From Tetracladium setigerum (taxonomy: Eukaryota; Ascomycota; Leotiomycetes; Helotiales), in assembly GCA_031472005.1 (NCBI GenBank), contig PZJY01000003.1, forward strand, positions 2,170,001-2,234,000: a stretch of 64,000 bases of DNA. The letters are read 5' to 3'. The notes below the pieces were generated by a model that did no database searches, was not told the DNA's origin, and saw only the letters and a list, made by a program, of their open reading frames with translations. The number at the start of each line of letters is the position of its first letter. Position 1 is the stretch's first letter. This document shows, one piece after another, positions 34,400-45,974 of this stretch. The position numbers were made by a program, and so were the translations under genes.

Positions 34400-35484
34400 G
34401 TCTGCTGCTGGAATTTGAAAGAGAACACGGATGATCTCAAGGCTTTAGAACGAATGGTAGTGAAAGTGCATAACTTGTGGAGAGGGAAGGAATGCAGAGG
34501 TCAGTCGCAAAGATCGCGAAATACAAGGAGGTCTTCACAGATCTAAAAATGGCTGGTCGTCAACTTCCTTGCGGCACAGCACACAATCTGGACCGGCCCC
34601 ACTGTGAAATTGGGTTACATCCCCGATTTGCTCTCATTACGACTTGCGAGAACTGGGGAAATGAGGCAACCGTACGGAGTACTCGATGCAGAAATGGATT
34701 GATGGGATCTGGTTGGTTTGAATGACAACAACTTCAACAAGATAACATAAAATGAAACGAAGGCTGAAACCCATATGGAATTGTCCCAGTGCTCAACGTC
34801 CATGACCTTAAATGAAGTCCCAGGACTGAACTAAGACGATTGAATGAAATACAACAGCTACAGATCATCGCAACTGCTATTGAAAGCGTGGACTAAAGAA
34901 AAATTACAAGTAACTAGACGGTTGAAGGAAGTGAAATTTCCAAGGGTAGAGCAAGGGCAATAGAAGAAAAACCGAGACGCATAGAACTCGAAACAGGCTA
35001 GTATTACTTCGAACCATTATAAATATGTAAAATAGGAAAGATTGAGATGTTGTAGGATATTTGATATCTAATCTTTGGAAATGGAAAACATAAATACAGC
35101 AGGTAGGTACTGCGCTGTACCTAGCTCTCGCGACATCAGAGATCACTCGCATGTGATAAGATAGAAAAATGGCGACAAAAGACTGTGAACATCTCGCTCG
35201 AGAGAATTTAGAGATAGGAAACACAAAGTACGATGAGGAGGAAGACACTTGAAGATCTCCAAAACATTTCGGACTGAGGGGGTTGTTCAACATGCCACAC
35301 GTGACTGATGCCAAGATATATGACAACCCCGCCATGAGCTGGAGCTTCTTCCTTTCTTTCATCACTAACAAGCTTCATTGTTCTCACATAATAAAACAAT
35401 AAATCATCCAAGCTGTCTCATCTACGCATTCATATCTTCGCCCGCCCTCGGAAGAGAAGCATCAATACACGACTCTTCGTAAAC
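34400..35484. promoter_or_regulatory. Divergent upstream region, Cys-rich protein and PCMT
   Basis: 1.1 kb between divergent starts. A 155-codon minus-strand open frame (34,904-35,371) has no domain and looks like chance. No other feature seen. Confidence 0.45.
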
Positions 35485-36422
35485 ATGGCATGGCAGTGCT
35501 CTGGTAAAACTAATGAGGAGCTTATCACCAACCTCTACAAACACAAGCTAATCACCAGCTCCAAAGTCCGTGATGCAATGATTAAAGTACCTAAGTCTCT
35601 CTTTCTCTCTCTCTAAACCTTGTTCCACACGTCTTATCCCAAAGAAAAATGCTGACAAATAAACCAAGGTCGACCGCGCACACTACACTCCCAATCCCTC
35701 CACAGCCTATGAAGACTCACCCCAATACATCGGCCATGCTGCCACAATATCTGCACCGCATATGCATGCCAACGCAACGGAATCCCTTCTCCCGTTCCTC
35801 ACGCCCTCCTCTCGCGTTCTAGATATAGGATCAGGGAGTGGTTATTTAACACATGTTCTTGCCGAGTTGGTGTTCCCAAGTTCAACTACACCAGGACAAG
35901 ATCAAGGACAAGGACAAGGACAAGGACAAGGAAAAGTAGTAGGATTGGAACATATCCAAGCCCTGCGCGACCTGGGAGAAAATAATATGCGGAAGAGCGA
36001 AGAAGGGAGAAAGCTCTTGACGGAAGGCAAAGTGCAGTTTGTGAAGGGCGATGGAAGGAAGGGTTGGATTGACGATGATGGGGCGCAGGGTTGGGATGCG
36101 ATACATGTGGGAGCAGCCGCGGTGGAAATTCACGAACAGCTCATTGAGCAATTGAGAAGTCCCGGTCGGTGAGTTAATCTTGCTCGCTACCCATTTATTA
36201 TTCAACGACCCATGCAGATGGATGTGGAAGTGATATTGCCGAAAGAGCGGGGAAGCTGAGCTGAGCTGATCGTGCTTACATTCTAGTATATTCATCCCAG
36301 TGTCTGACTCAAAAGGCGATCAACACATTTGGGTCATTGACAAAGATTCAAAGGGGACGGTGCAGAAGAAGAAACTTTATGGCGTCCGATACGTCCCGTT
36401 GACTGATGCACCAGAAGACTGA
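35485..36422 (+). CDS. Protein-L-isoaspartate O-methyltransferase
   Basis: Repairs damaged proteins by methylating L-isoaspartyl residues with S-adenosylmethionine, usually in the cytosol. Exons: 35485-35586, 35669-36168 and 36287-36422, giving 245 aa. The family landmarks are clear: MAWQCSGKTNEELITNLYKH, AMIKVDRAHYTP, AYEDSPQYIGHAATISAPHMHA and the SAM-binding VLDIGSGSGYLTHVLAEL. Then come VVGLEHI, a WDAIHVGAAA strand and the C-terminal KLYGVRYVPLTD. Unusual: a Gly-Gln/Asp-Gln repeat encoded by tandem GGACAA units lies in the loop after the SAM motif (about aa 132-147). The frame is intact. Confidence 0.95.
35896..35937 (+). repeat. In-frame GGACAA minisatellite in PCMT
   Basis: Tandem 6-bp units (GGACAA and near copies) encode a Gly-Gln/Asp-Gln tract inside the methyltransferase gene. 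The repeat keeps the frame and sits in a surface loop between two Rossmann strands. Confidence 0.8.
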
Positions 36423-37656
36423 GTGCCCAAAAATAGCCTTGATTAGATATTTGGAAACGAGGAAAATACGACTAAAACTTTGATAACAGGGAAGAAAAAA
36501 CTATTGTCTATGGCCTCGGCAGTTGAGTTCGTCTCTCTCTGGAGAGGGACGGGATCAAACAAAAGGATGACAGAATGCGAGCCATATTCAAAATAATGCA
36601 TCCGGCCAAGCATACAAACATAATACGAGGCCCATGACCGTACGATTTTTGGATTCGAGGGTTCTGGATCGGAGGGGAGTAATTGATCAAGACTAAGCGA
36701 GACCATTGTGGTTTTACCTACGTACCTACCTTAGGCACCCAAGGTAGGATGACGGAGAAAATCAATTTGAAATAAAGGCGGGAGGAGCATATTGTTACAT
36801 GGTCCATGTCTGTAACCATTAAATTAAAACACGTCCTTCCCATCATCATAAGTTTTGATACTACTTAGTTCTAAACCTGATAGGCCAGAATTGGTCACCA
36901 CAACTTTTTCAAGGGAGAATTCTCATTGTTCAACATTTCAATATATTTCATTGATTCCTCACAAAAGAATCATCGCCTTCCTTTCAAGAGAAGACCAAGG
37001 CGCCGGCTCATCATCATCATCAGTCCTCTCTTCTCTCAAACCATTCCTTCTACCTCTTTATCGTCGTCGTAGTCATCAGGCACTTCATCCAAGAGTGCCC
37101 ACAAAACACAAACTCTCTCTCATCCATCAACACAGCAAAAACGCTGGTATAACAAATACCCAAAAGTCATCTGCCCCTCCATATTCATAATCCCGCCCTC
37201 CCAATTCCAAACAATCCAAAAGAGTCTAATAACTCCTGTTTCGATATATATGATCTTCCTCTCATCTCATATCTTCTTTCTTTTCGCTTCTTAAAAAATA
37301 CCGAAGCCCTCCTTTGTGGTTGTCCCAACAAATTATCCACCCTTTTTTCATCGCGAACATCGTAACGCAATAGAAGATCACAGTAGAGATGAGTGTGGCC
37401 TAAACCATTACGGGTAAGAGATAAATAAAAATAAAACCCCGATAGACCTGTCTGTCCGGAGCCCCAACGCCAAACAAAAATCAGACGTGAAAGAAAAGAA
37501 GAAGAAAAGGTCAAAAGCATATCCCAACCCATTTCATGCCGTGGGCCTAGGTAGTATGACGCCGTTGAATAATTCCAATTGCGTGTATGGGTATTGTTGA
37601 GATACTTGCTGATTTCGTGTGTGTATTTGCGTGAGGACAGGTGGGTGAGAAGAAGC
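36423..37656. other. Convergent gap, PCMT and Q-rich protein
   Basis: 1.2 kb between facing stops. The minus-strand open frame 37,185-37,724 overlaps the Q-rich gene's end and reads as 3' UTR. No gene seen. Confidence 0.55.
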
Positions 37657-39034
37657 TCACTGACTCGCAGTAGGTGTAGCATCCCAACTTCCATCATTAA
37701 TCCAACTGTCCCAACTATCACCATTCAGCCCTGGTGTCGTGCCATCCTTCCCCATCATTGCGTTCTCAAAGAACAGCTCTTGATTTTGGTTGCTGCCCGC
37801 TTCGTCGTCCTCAATTACTTCATCTTCACTCTTGACCGCTGCTGTGAGAGACTTGCTGTCACTGGTATTGAAGTTGTTCGACGACTCCGCAGGTGCGAGA
37901 GTAGCGTTCAGTCCAGCAAGCGACGGTGCGTATTGCTGCTGTTGCTGCAATTTTTCATGTGACGCTCCACCCATCCCACTCTTTGCCAAAATACCCCCAG
38001 AGGTGAAATCCCAGAAGTTACCAGCAACACCACCAGCCATCATCATGCTCGTTAACGGATCACTCTGGTCCATTGTTGATCCCAAGAAACCCTGCGTCTC
38101 GGCTGGTAACTGAGTTGTGAAAGCGGGGAATTGAGAGTTTCCAAAGGCACCCATGTCGTATGTTGGGAGCATGAATTGTTGTTGGGGTTGTAAGTGGAGG
38201 TTATTGTTGTTTTGCATGGGCTGGGAGAAGGAACCTGGTGGGAAGGAGGGTTTTTGATGCGTAGATGGTGTGGTAGTCTCAGATGAGTCTGTGGTGGTTT
38301 GGGATGAGGAAGATGAGCCTTCTCCAGACATGGACATGCTTCTCCGTTGATCCGGACTGTTAGGCATTGTTGACTGTGCTGGTACGGCGACAGAGTTCGC
38401 TCTCTGATGAGATAGTAAGAATCCCTGCTGTTGAGGCGAAGGGTACGGCTGCTGTCGATACATACTTGGACTATGCGGTGGCTGCATCATTTGCTGTTGC
38501 TGCTGTTGCTGCTGCTGCTGCTGTTGTTGTTGATGTGCTAGCATCGGCGAAGGAAACATACTCTGATTCTGATATTGCGGCGCATTTGGAAACTGTTGCG
38601 CGTATGAATTGTGAATACTCTGCTCCAATGCACTTCGCATAGCAACATGGTTCGTCAAGTATGCACTCAACCTCCTGTTGAAATCTGCCGAGCCGGTTTG
38701 GAGATGTGCCGTCAGGCGACGGTATTGGAGGGGCAGGTCGTCGTCCTCTTCTTCGTACATCTCTTCGTTCTGAACATCTTGTTCGGTGACCCGCAGGGAA
38801 CGTCCTGTCCGGCGCTTGTGGATTTCTGAAGCTCTCCGGGCGGATTCGACGCGAGCTTCGAGGCTGCGATCGCTGCGGCGGGAAGCTGCTATGTATGCTC
38901 GTTCTTGGTTCTCTTCGTGGGTTCGCTCTGTCTTGAGGGTGTTAGTTGTCTTCGTACATAAGATGTTGCCGTGCGGTGGAGGGGAAGTATACCTTGACGG
39001 CCTTTGCGGGAGGCATTGACCTCGTTGGAGGCAT
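37657..39034 (-). CDS. Conserved Q-rich protein, probable transcription regulator
   Basis: Not assigned to a named family. Exons 38993-39034 (MPPTRSMPPAKAVK) and 37657-38931 give 438 aa. The N-terminal ~120 residues are charged and probably helical: TERTHEENQERAYIAASRRS, SLEARVESARRASEIHKRRT, an acidic EEEDDD, then LPLQYRRLTAHL and FNRRLSAYLTNHVAMRSAL. The remainder is disordered: a 14-residue Gln tract, Pro/Ser-rich blocks, then an acidic patch (EDEVIEDDE) and a terminal DSWDSWINDGSWDA. A basic N-terminal block plus a Q-rich/acidic tail fits a nuclear activator or cofactor, but no DNA-binding domain is recognisable, and the basic region lacks a clear leucine zipper. It has a very long upstream region. 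Confidence 0.75.
38486..38532 (-). repeat. Polyglutamine-encoding CAG/CAA tract
   Basis: Mixed CAG/CAA codons encode 14 consecutive Gln in the Q-rich protein. The mixture of codons limits slippage relative to a pure CAG run. Confidence 0.85.
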
Positions 39035-42000
39035 TACGACTGGATAACGAGAATGTTGATCTACCGACAATAGTTTTCTTTCTTCTAACGTACGTAGTGT
39101 TGGTTGTTCAAATTAAGGTGTGAAGGTTTCGTAAAGACACGAGTGTAATTATGGCTCAACCGATGTTTCCTCGTTCCGATGGGGATGCGGAAGGTTTGTT
39201 GTGTTGGAAAACCAGCCGCCAGCCTTCGATAATATGTATGGAAGCCGTGGCAGAATAATCAAAGCTTCGACCTAGTTAGCTGGTGGGGTTCCTGGAACAA
39301 GGGAACTGGAAATCGGTGGTACCTATCGTGTTGTGTAGTGAAGAATCGCGATGCTGAGGGACAGAGCTCAGAAATGGAGATCGGGGGGTGTGTGAGAGAG
39401 AGCTTCGGAGTTTTGTTGACGAGGAACTCCGTGTGTGGAAAGAAGCCGTCGCTTGGAGGCAGCACACACTAACTGAGACCAATAGTTGGGGGAAGAGCTT
39501 GTGTAGTTGGAGTGAGGTTTGTAATGTACAGTTATTGCTATTATTGATGATTCCTCGACAGACGTCTGTGTGAAGCGACAAATGTTGAAGAATTGTTTTG
39601 TTTTGTTTATGTTTGTTTCAACTTGGATTGGAACTTGGTGAGGGAGGGGGGAAGAGGGCCATAGATAGCTTTATCGCTCATGCCACCCCAAAGTTGCACC
39701 TTTCCTCATCCCCTCATACTTTTAGACTTCCGTAGTAAGTAGGAAGGTGGTGCCAAACCAAACCAAAGCCCGAGGAGCAAAGCAGCCGATGCAAAAGGGT
39801 CGATCCCTTCCTCTCGGAATTCCCTTTCCAGATGCTTTGAAATCGGGTCTAATAGAAAATAGGTCTTAGGGCTGAAGTGTTTGGGGCTTTGAGCCTTTCT
39901 CGCAACTACTGTACGGACGTAGCAGAGAATCCCATACCCTCAACAATGGGATTCCCACATCTCACCTCGCTTAAACTGCCCCCGTCCAATCAAGACTGGT
40001 GATCGAGGAAGCCGGCAGATCGGAGCCTGGATCTCAGGAGTGAGTGGCAAATATCTTGGAGAAAAGTTGGTTGGAGTTGCCTTTGAGAACCACTCTGATG
40101 CAAAGAAAGGGCAGGGCCTCTCGCATTGCTCGCTTCCCTTTCCACCTTATTTTCACTGCCTCGTTCTCATGGGAGCCAGTGTCGATGTCTGCTATCCGAC
40201 CACAGCACTTCCACCGTCCTCGTCCGGATAGCGGCCTTTCATGATTGCTTTCAGATTACCCAGCGAATCGCGATCCTCGGCCGCATGTCATATTGAACTA
40301 ACTTACCATAACGATAACCGAGAATGCCAACTATTTCAGAGGCACAAGTAATCTCGAGAACAGTATCATTACTAACCGAGTCACTCGATTATCATGAGCA
40401 CGCCGCGCTGTCAGGTGATTGATTCGTGTTCGCCATTTTGTGTTCGAGAAGTTTGTCGTCGATGGTGGTTGTCGGAGGGGAGCTTCTCCTCCGATCGAAA
40501 CTCTCTCGTTGCTTTTGTCTCGTTATTTGCTCGCTTAGCTCCGCTCGGCATGGTTGTGTCTCCCTCCTTACCTTAACTTTCTTCAACAGCACACGAGAAG
40601 ATCGCCAGCTCACATGATTCGTATTCGGTTTCCATACAAAGGTGACTCCTCCCCCTTTCGACGTCCTCAAGGATCTAAAGGAAATCTCAACCCGGCCGGG
40701 GCACCGTTGCCCAAAATCTTCCCGTTGCCCTGCACGCAAGGGCTCCTCGACGTCAGAAACGCGAATGGCAGTTGCAGGTAAAGGCAGGTGTCAACGCTAG
40801 CGACGGGAAGGCATGAAGATCGAGATCGAGCCAGCACCATTCCAAACTGAAGAAAAAGGAGGCGCGGAGAAGCCGGTTTGTGGGAACTTTCCGGCCGTAG
40901 CTCCGATCTCAGTGGGATCTAGCCGCCAAACTTGGCGTGACGGAATACCATCTGGAGAAGCGATGGGATTCTGTGAGTTTGCATCGTCATTATTCCGCGA
41001 TCACCTCCATTTCATTTATTTCGTACGGTCGTCTTTGTGACAGAAAGCAGAACAAAGCGAATGAAAAATAACCGTATGTCAGCAGCATATGAGAGAGCTT
41101 AATTTCAGGCATTATCTTTTATTTAATATATGAGCGCATTTTGAACCAGAAGCGAGCGGATGTGCCAATATCGGCAATTGTCTGCGGTTCCGTCATTCCC
41201 TAACATTGATTCCCACATGCTATTTTTCAATTCCCATGTTTCTTATACTTTGGCGCTCATCTGGATATCTGCATCACGTCAGGGGGAATTACTTCTGATT
41301 GTGTGCCTCAGATTGTTTGTCTTCCAATCAATCATTCCGCAAACCCAGCACCAACTCGGCTATTCAGCAGATGCTCAGTGAACCTACGTTTCGTTAGCGG
41401 ATATTCCCTCTTTTACCCCATGTTTATGGGATGTGCAAGTAGCATGGGTCCATGCATTTCTGGGTTGAGCAAGGTCATACTATTGAGTTTGGTTCCGTGC
41501 CGTTTTTGGAAAGTTGTTGATAGAAAATATGGGGTGCTTGGCAGAACGTCTGAGATATATTCCTACTTTAAATATGGGCGAACCATAACGGCAAGATAGA
41601 GCAACAGGAGCGCGAGATACCGGCGATTGAGTCCCAGAAGATGTACAATCGTATGCCAATTTCATCTGACATAGTAGCATGCAAAACTCGGTCGTCATCG
41701 AAAACGAGATGCGATTCTGGATGGCGCGATCTATCAGTTTGTGGGAGCAGTGTTTCTCAGCGAAGATGTGTCGCCTAAATATTACTTGTAAGACTTAAGT
41801 AGCAGCTTCGCTCATGTGCCGAACGTTTTCAGGGCTTCACATGGACATTTCTTGCGCCAGTCGACCTAAACGATGATCTCGAGGGACACACAACAACCGA
41901 ATCAAGACTTGTACTTCGCGACCAATGGGTCGTTGTGCACGAGGAGAGCTAGATGTCAGTGTAAAGTTCTCCCCGTTGATTCCGATTACAACCTCCATGA

Positions 42001-42393
42001 CTTCGTAAGGATCAATAAAAGGGTTGTTCATCTGGTCCAGCAGTAAGTTGTACAAATCAATATCATCATGTGCGCTGATTTCATTCTGGTCATGGTGGGA
42101 CGTGAAAAAAAGTGTTGGTGGGATCTGTATTGCTAGCTATCGCATCACGACAGATCAAGAACTTAACCATGTTCACATTTTTAAATAAATACTTGGTACC
42201 ACTCTCATACTTGTAGTAGGGATGCAACATCCGGCAAACCATCATCCATGTCACAGCCAAAATCAAATGCACCGCACAGTCTCACAACTAGACCCCTGAT
42301 ATCTTAGAAATCCGAGAAACTCCAAGCCATATCCAGACACTTCACTATAAAACCATCCAGCAAGATCCTAAGAACACTCATCGCCAAGAATCT
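39035..42393. other. Long gene-poor region upstream of the Q-rich gene
   Basis: 3.4 kb. The proximal part (to about 40,000) is GC-moderate and likely the promoter or 5' leader of the Q-rich gene. The distal part becomes A+T-rich. One minus-strand stretch at 41,837-42,272 has protein-like composition and is listed separately. No other gene can be supported. Confidence 0.45.
41837..42272 (-). pseudogene. Possible unrecognised coding remnant
   Basis: Two adjoining minus-strand frames read like protein (LHPYYKYESGTKYLFKNVNM .. CRDAIASNTDPTNTF, then SHHDQNEISAHDDIDLYNLL .. VMEVVIGINGENFTL). They end at a stop at 41837 and are offset by one base across a T7 run near 42,105. There is no in-frame ATG start with context and an in-frame TGA lies just upstream. 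I do not recognise the family. It could be a decayed gene or a chance frame. Confidence 0.3.
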
Positions 42394-43179
42394 CTACACT
42401 ACCTGGTGCAGTTTCCTCGTATGCTCCATCATCTTGTCTTTCCTCCCAGTCTTGTATCGACATGAACCGTACGAGCACTTCTCCTTCCTCATTCCATGGA
42501 CCGTGGTGACATGACGCTTCAAATCGGACACGCGCTTGAATGTCTTGTCGCAGCTGGTGAGATGGCATGGATGTCTATGCCTGTGACTTTGACGTTGATG
42601 ACGACGAGGTAAATCGTGGAGCGTAGGAGACGCTTCGGGAAGGACGGGATGATCGATAAGAGGAGATAGACGACGGGGTAGTGAGAGCATATGTGATTGC
42701 GCCTCTGGTTCAGGGATGGTATATGAGGAAAGTGTTGATTGAAGTTGTTCTGTATGTGATATCGGTAGGAGGTCATCATTTGGCAATGTAGCTTGTGAAG
42801 ATCCAGGATTTGCCGTCGACATGTCGTGGGGAGTTTGAGGTCCAAATATATTATTGTATGGAAGGTGTTCAAAATCCTCCAGTCCAAGATATTGGTTTTC
42901 GAGTTGATGTCGAGGGAATGTTTGCTGCGTTTGGTCCCGAAAAGGAAAAAGCAGAACAATGATGGACTCATTGTTTGCTGGTATCGCAGGTGGTGCGTAG
43001 TTAATCCATGGATTAGTGTTCATCGCTCCAAGGATTAAAGAGAACTGGAAAGATGGCAACGGTAAATCATATGAGATAGGAAGCTGAGATGAATTTAGAA
43101 ATTCAAAGATTTCATTCTCAACGCTGGGCGCCATCAGAGGGATATCCATTGCGTGGATGCCGGGTGAACGACACAACAT
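42394..43179 (-). CDS. C2H2 zinc-finger protein
   Basis: Probable DNA-binding regulator of 261 aa, starting at ATG 43179; the frame is open further upstream but has no ATG. The first ~190 residues have no recognisable domain. The C-terminus carries two tandem C2H2 fingers: CHLTSCDKTFKRVSDLKRHVTTVH... (C-x4-C-x12-H-x4-H) and CSYGSCRYKTGRKDKMMEH... (C-x4-C-x12-H-x4-H), the second ending two residues before the stop. A His/Arg-rich stretch (RRHQRQSHRHRH) precedes the fingers. No intron is needed. Divergent from the zinc-cluster-like gene at 43.9 kb. Target genes unknown. Confidence 0.7.
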   Translation of the reverse strand: MLCRSPGIHAMDIPLMAPSVENEIFEFLNSSQLPISYDLPLPSFQFSLILGAMNTNPWINYAPPAIPANNESIIVLLFPFRDQTQQTFPRHQLENQYLGLEDFEHLPYNNIFGPQTPHDMSTANPGSSQATLPNDDLLPISHTEQLQSTLSSYTIPEPEAQSHMLSLPRRLSPLIDHPVLPEASPTLHDLPRRHQRQSHRHRHPCHLTSCDKTFKRVSDLKRHVTTVHGMRKEKCSYGSCRYKTGRKDKMMEHTRKLHQVV

Positions 43180-43879
43180 GATCGCGCGGATCTGAGAAAC
43201 TGGAGTGAAGAGAGGGAAATGTTTTGGTCTCAAGAAAAATGAGAGACGGGGACATGGTAAACAGCGAAATTGATTTATCTTATTATTCTCGTGATGAGGT
43301 TGGTACTGTACCTCCTTGCGTCAACAAACCTCCTCTGGACCGCTTCGACCAATTTGGGACGAGCGGTGCTCTGTGATCATGAGCGGTGTTGCTCGTTTAG
43401 CATTGAAAGCAACTTAGCTTATCCTCATTCAGCAGCAGCGGTACTGGAAAGTATTTGTCGGTGTCCAAGGGGTTGAGAATTTCTCGTGGTTTGCGGCTGA
43501 ACGCCCTAGATGTTGTGGAGCGGTGAGTGGGTGACGACCGCCTCTGCATTTTCGGTCTAGCCGCCACACTGCGGTCTGGTCACCATGAGGAATTTCTCAC
43601 AGCCTTGCTCCTTTTCTGCTTTAATACTTCCTATTTTGTATATGTTGAATTGTTTCATTTGGGGAACTTTCCCGTGCTCACATTCTAAGCTTTTCATCGA
43701 ATTGGCTCTCTGAACTCAGTCTCGCTGGCCATGGACAACCGTCTGGACCCCTGCCATTAGAATATCTCGACATCCTCAAGGCCGGCGTTTACCCAGTGTA
43801 GCAAGTCACTCAACTGGAACCTCTGCAGATTCGACTTTGTTGTGATTCAGTGACTAGAAACTAGCTTGGAACGAAAATC
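43180..43879. promoter_or_regulatory. Divergent promoter between two zinc-binding proteins
   Basis: 700 bp between the C2H2 gene and the plus-strand gene at 43880. No supportable open frame or repeat. Confidence 0.45.
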
Positions 43880-45671
43880 ATGGACCCTTCCCCAATAGAC
43901 GAGATGGAGTGGGACGCTGCTTCATTCATACCCGGCGACGACTCTAACAGTATAATCCCATTTTATTCGCCTTTTGCTACTGGTTCACCCGCATCTGACT
44001 GGGGACTCTCCGGTACTCTAGGTTTCGAACCCCACATAACGGAATCAGGTGAATTGCGTGAAGTCAATGTTTTGTTCAGAGCCCCAGACACTTCGATATG
44101 GGAGAGTTACTTGTTGTCGGAAGAAGCCCTGACCAACTCTGGCTTTGGAGATGCTGGGTATAGAAGTCCTTCTCATGTGCCATCAGTTGGTAGTCATATT
44201 TCCATCGGGAGTGGAGCGAGTTCCAACCACTCTTGGTCAAGTTGGGGAGGAAGAAGTAGAAGCAATATGTTCAGCCGAACTTCTAGCATAGCTCGTCGTG
44301 CGACGAGTGCAATGAGAGAAGGCATGTCGAGCTGGAGTCTGAATGATGACACCAAGAAGCATGCTTCCTCCTCACCAAAGCGCACTAGGAGTAGGAAGTT
44401 GACGGAGGCCGCTCGAGCTAGCATGCGGCGGCTCAAAGGTCAAGGAGCATGTTGGAAATGCAAGATACTTAAGAAGTCGGTAATGATAGCACCTTAGCCC
44501 TTATTTCTACCTACGTTGGACTAATAATAATTCCAGTGCGACCCGGAGGATCCATGCAAGGAATGCGCTTCCTCTACCAAGGCAGCCTGGCAAGAAGTTG
44601 GTTGTCAAAGAGGAGCCCTTAGTGCAAACTACAAGCCTGTCAAACTATGCCCATCCGGAAATAACACACCCAACAATAGATGCGATGAACGAGATGCAGC
44701 AGAAGAAGAGAGCTGGGCGGCGAAACAGGCTGAGGCCAATAGGCTTTGGGAAAGCGAGATGCGAGCTCGTTCTGCTGAGATGGGAGTAATTCGCTTGAAG
44801 ATTCATCGGAAAACTTACACGCCTCATTTCCCATCAGAACAATTACCGATGTTATCCCTGAAAGAACCTGCCCTGAAGCAACAAGTTGTCAAAGCTATGA
44901 GAGAGCTCGCTCCCATGCTCGAGGAACCGAAACGAAAACAAGAGGTCTTCATGCTTCTGTACCATGCATCATTATACGAAGAATGTCTCGTCGAACAAAC
45001 ATCACAATCGGTGAGCCCCAATATTCCATCAAAATTTCCCTTGTTTTACCTTACTCGCCCGACTAACCTCGAATTAGTGCCAGCTGATCCTTCTCTCCCT
45101 TCGTTGTCTAAACCACTCATCGGATGCCATACGGTGTCAACCAGCTCCCTCAACCCCCCACCATAACTGCAAACCCGAAAGATGTGGCCTCCATTCCATC
45201 GCCAAACTTCAACAATCCTCCTCTAGGTACATAAACGCGCTTCAAGACGTTATTTTTAGCAAATGGGGTCTCTCGAATCACAGATTCTGGTGGCTGGCCA
45301 TCTTCTACAGTCTTTGCATCCAGAATCTTGTCCGAGTCAATCTGATCAAACTCGGCGAGCGCGTACAATGCTCGCCCCCCCTGGAATTAGATAAGTATTC
45401 TGACGCTCGTATTTATTTACATCCATTTATCGCTCTGTTTGAAGCAGCTTCGAGGCAGTATGATCCTATTATACTGGTGGAGAACGTTTCACGAGAAGAA
45501 ATGGATCAGATCATTCTTGCGAGGATTGCGGTTAATCCTTGGCACTGGGAGAGAAATGGAATTGAGAGTTCGTATGATCATTTGAGGAGTATTTTTAACG
45601 TGGAACATAATAAGACGAAGGATGGGAAAGAAATGAGACACTCACAGGTGGATTTAGAGAGTACCATCTGA
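43880..45671 (+). CDS. CxxC zinc-cluster-like protein of unknown function
   Basis: Three exons, 43880-44479, 44537-45010 and 45078-45671, give 555 aa with closing phases. The N-terminal ~170 residues are Ser-rich and disordered (GASSNHSWSSWGGRSRS). A basic segment precedes a Cys motif that spans intron 1: GACWKCKILKKS then CDPEDPCKECASS and VGCQRG. The C-x2-C .. C-x5-C-x2-C spacing resembles a fungal Zn2Cys6-type cluster but differs from the canonical C-x2-C-x6-C, so DNA binding is inferred. The C-terminal ~300 residues are helical and Cys-containing (CQLILLSLRCLNHSSDAI), resembling a ligand or dimer region. The frame is intact and the stop at 45671 faces the cytochrome b2-type gene. Confidence 0.75.
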
Positions 45672-45974
45672 CATATAATGCTATATTATTCGCTTAGCAC
45701 CATCATCCAACGAGCCACTTCGATATTACAGCGAAGAACGAATGATACGTGAAGCAAGACAAATTACGTACCATATTAAGATGAATAAACCTTTTGGTAA
45801 TTTCCTCTTAAAACTTACTCGAACAAGATTTTTATTTTCAAAGATTTGGGCAACAACTTGATTGACAGTAATTACAGTACATGCCACCTGGTAGAACAAC
45901 CACCGGCTTGTCAAAAATCCGCTTATTTTCAGGTCTATACTCCCAAAACGCCTAGAATGTGTATATCTAAATAT
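45672..45974. other. Short convergent gap
   Basis: 303 bp between facing stops, A+T-rich 3' UTR sequence. Nothing else seen. Confidence 0.6.

Noticed and set aside
34904..35371. 155-codon minus-strand open frame
   Set aside because: Starts in intergenic DNA, has no homology-like motif and poor codon pattern; likely chance.
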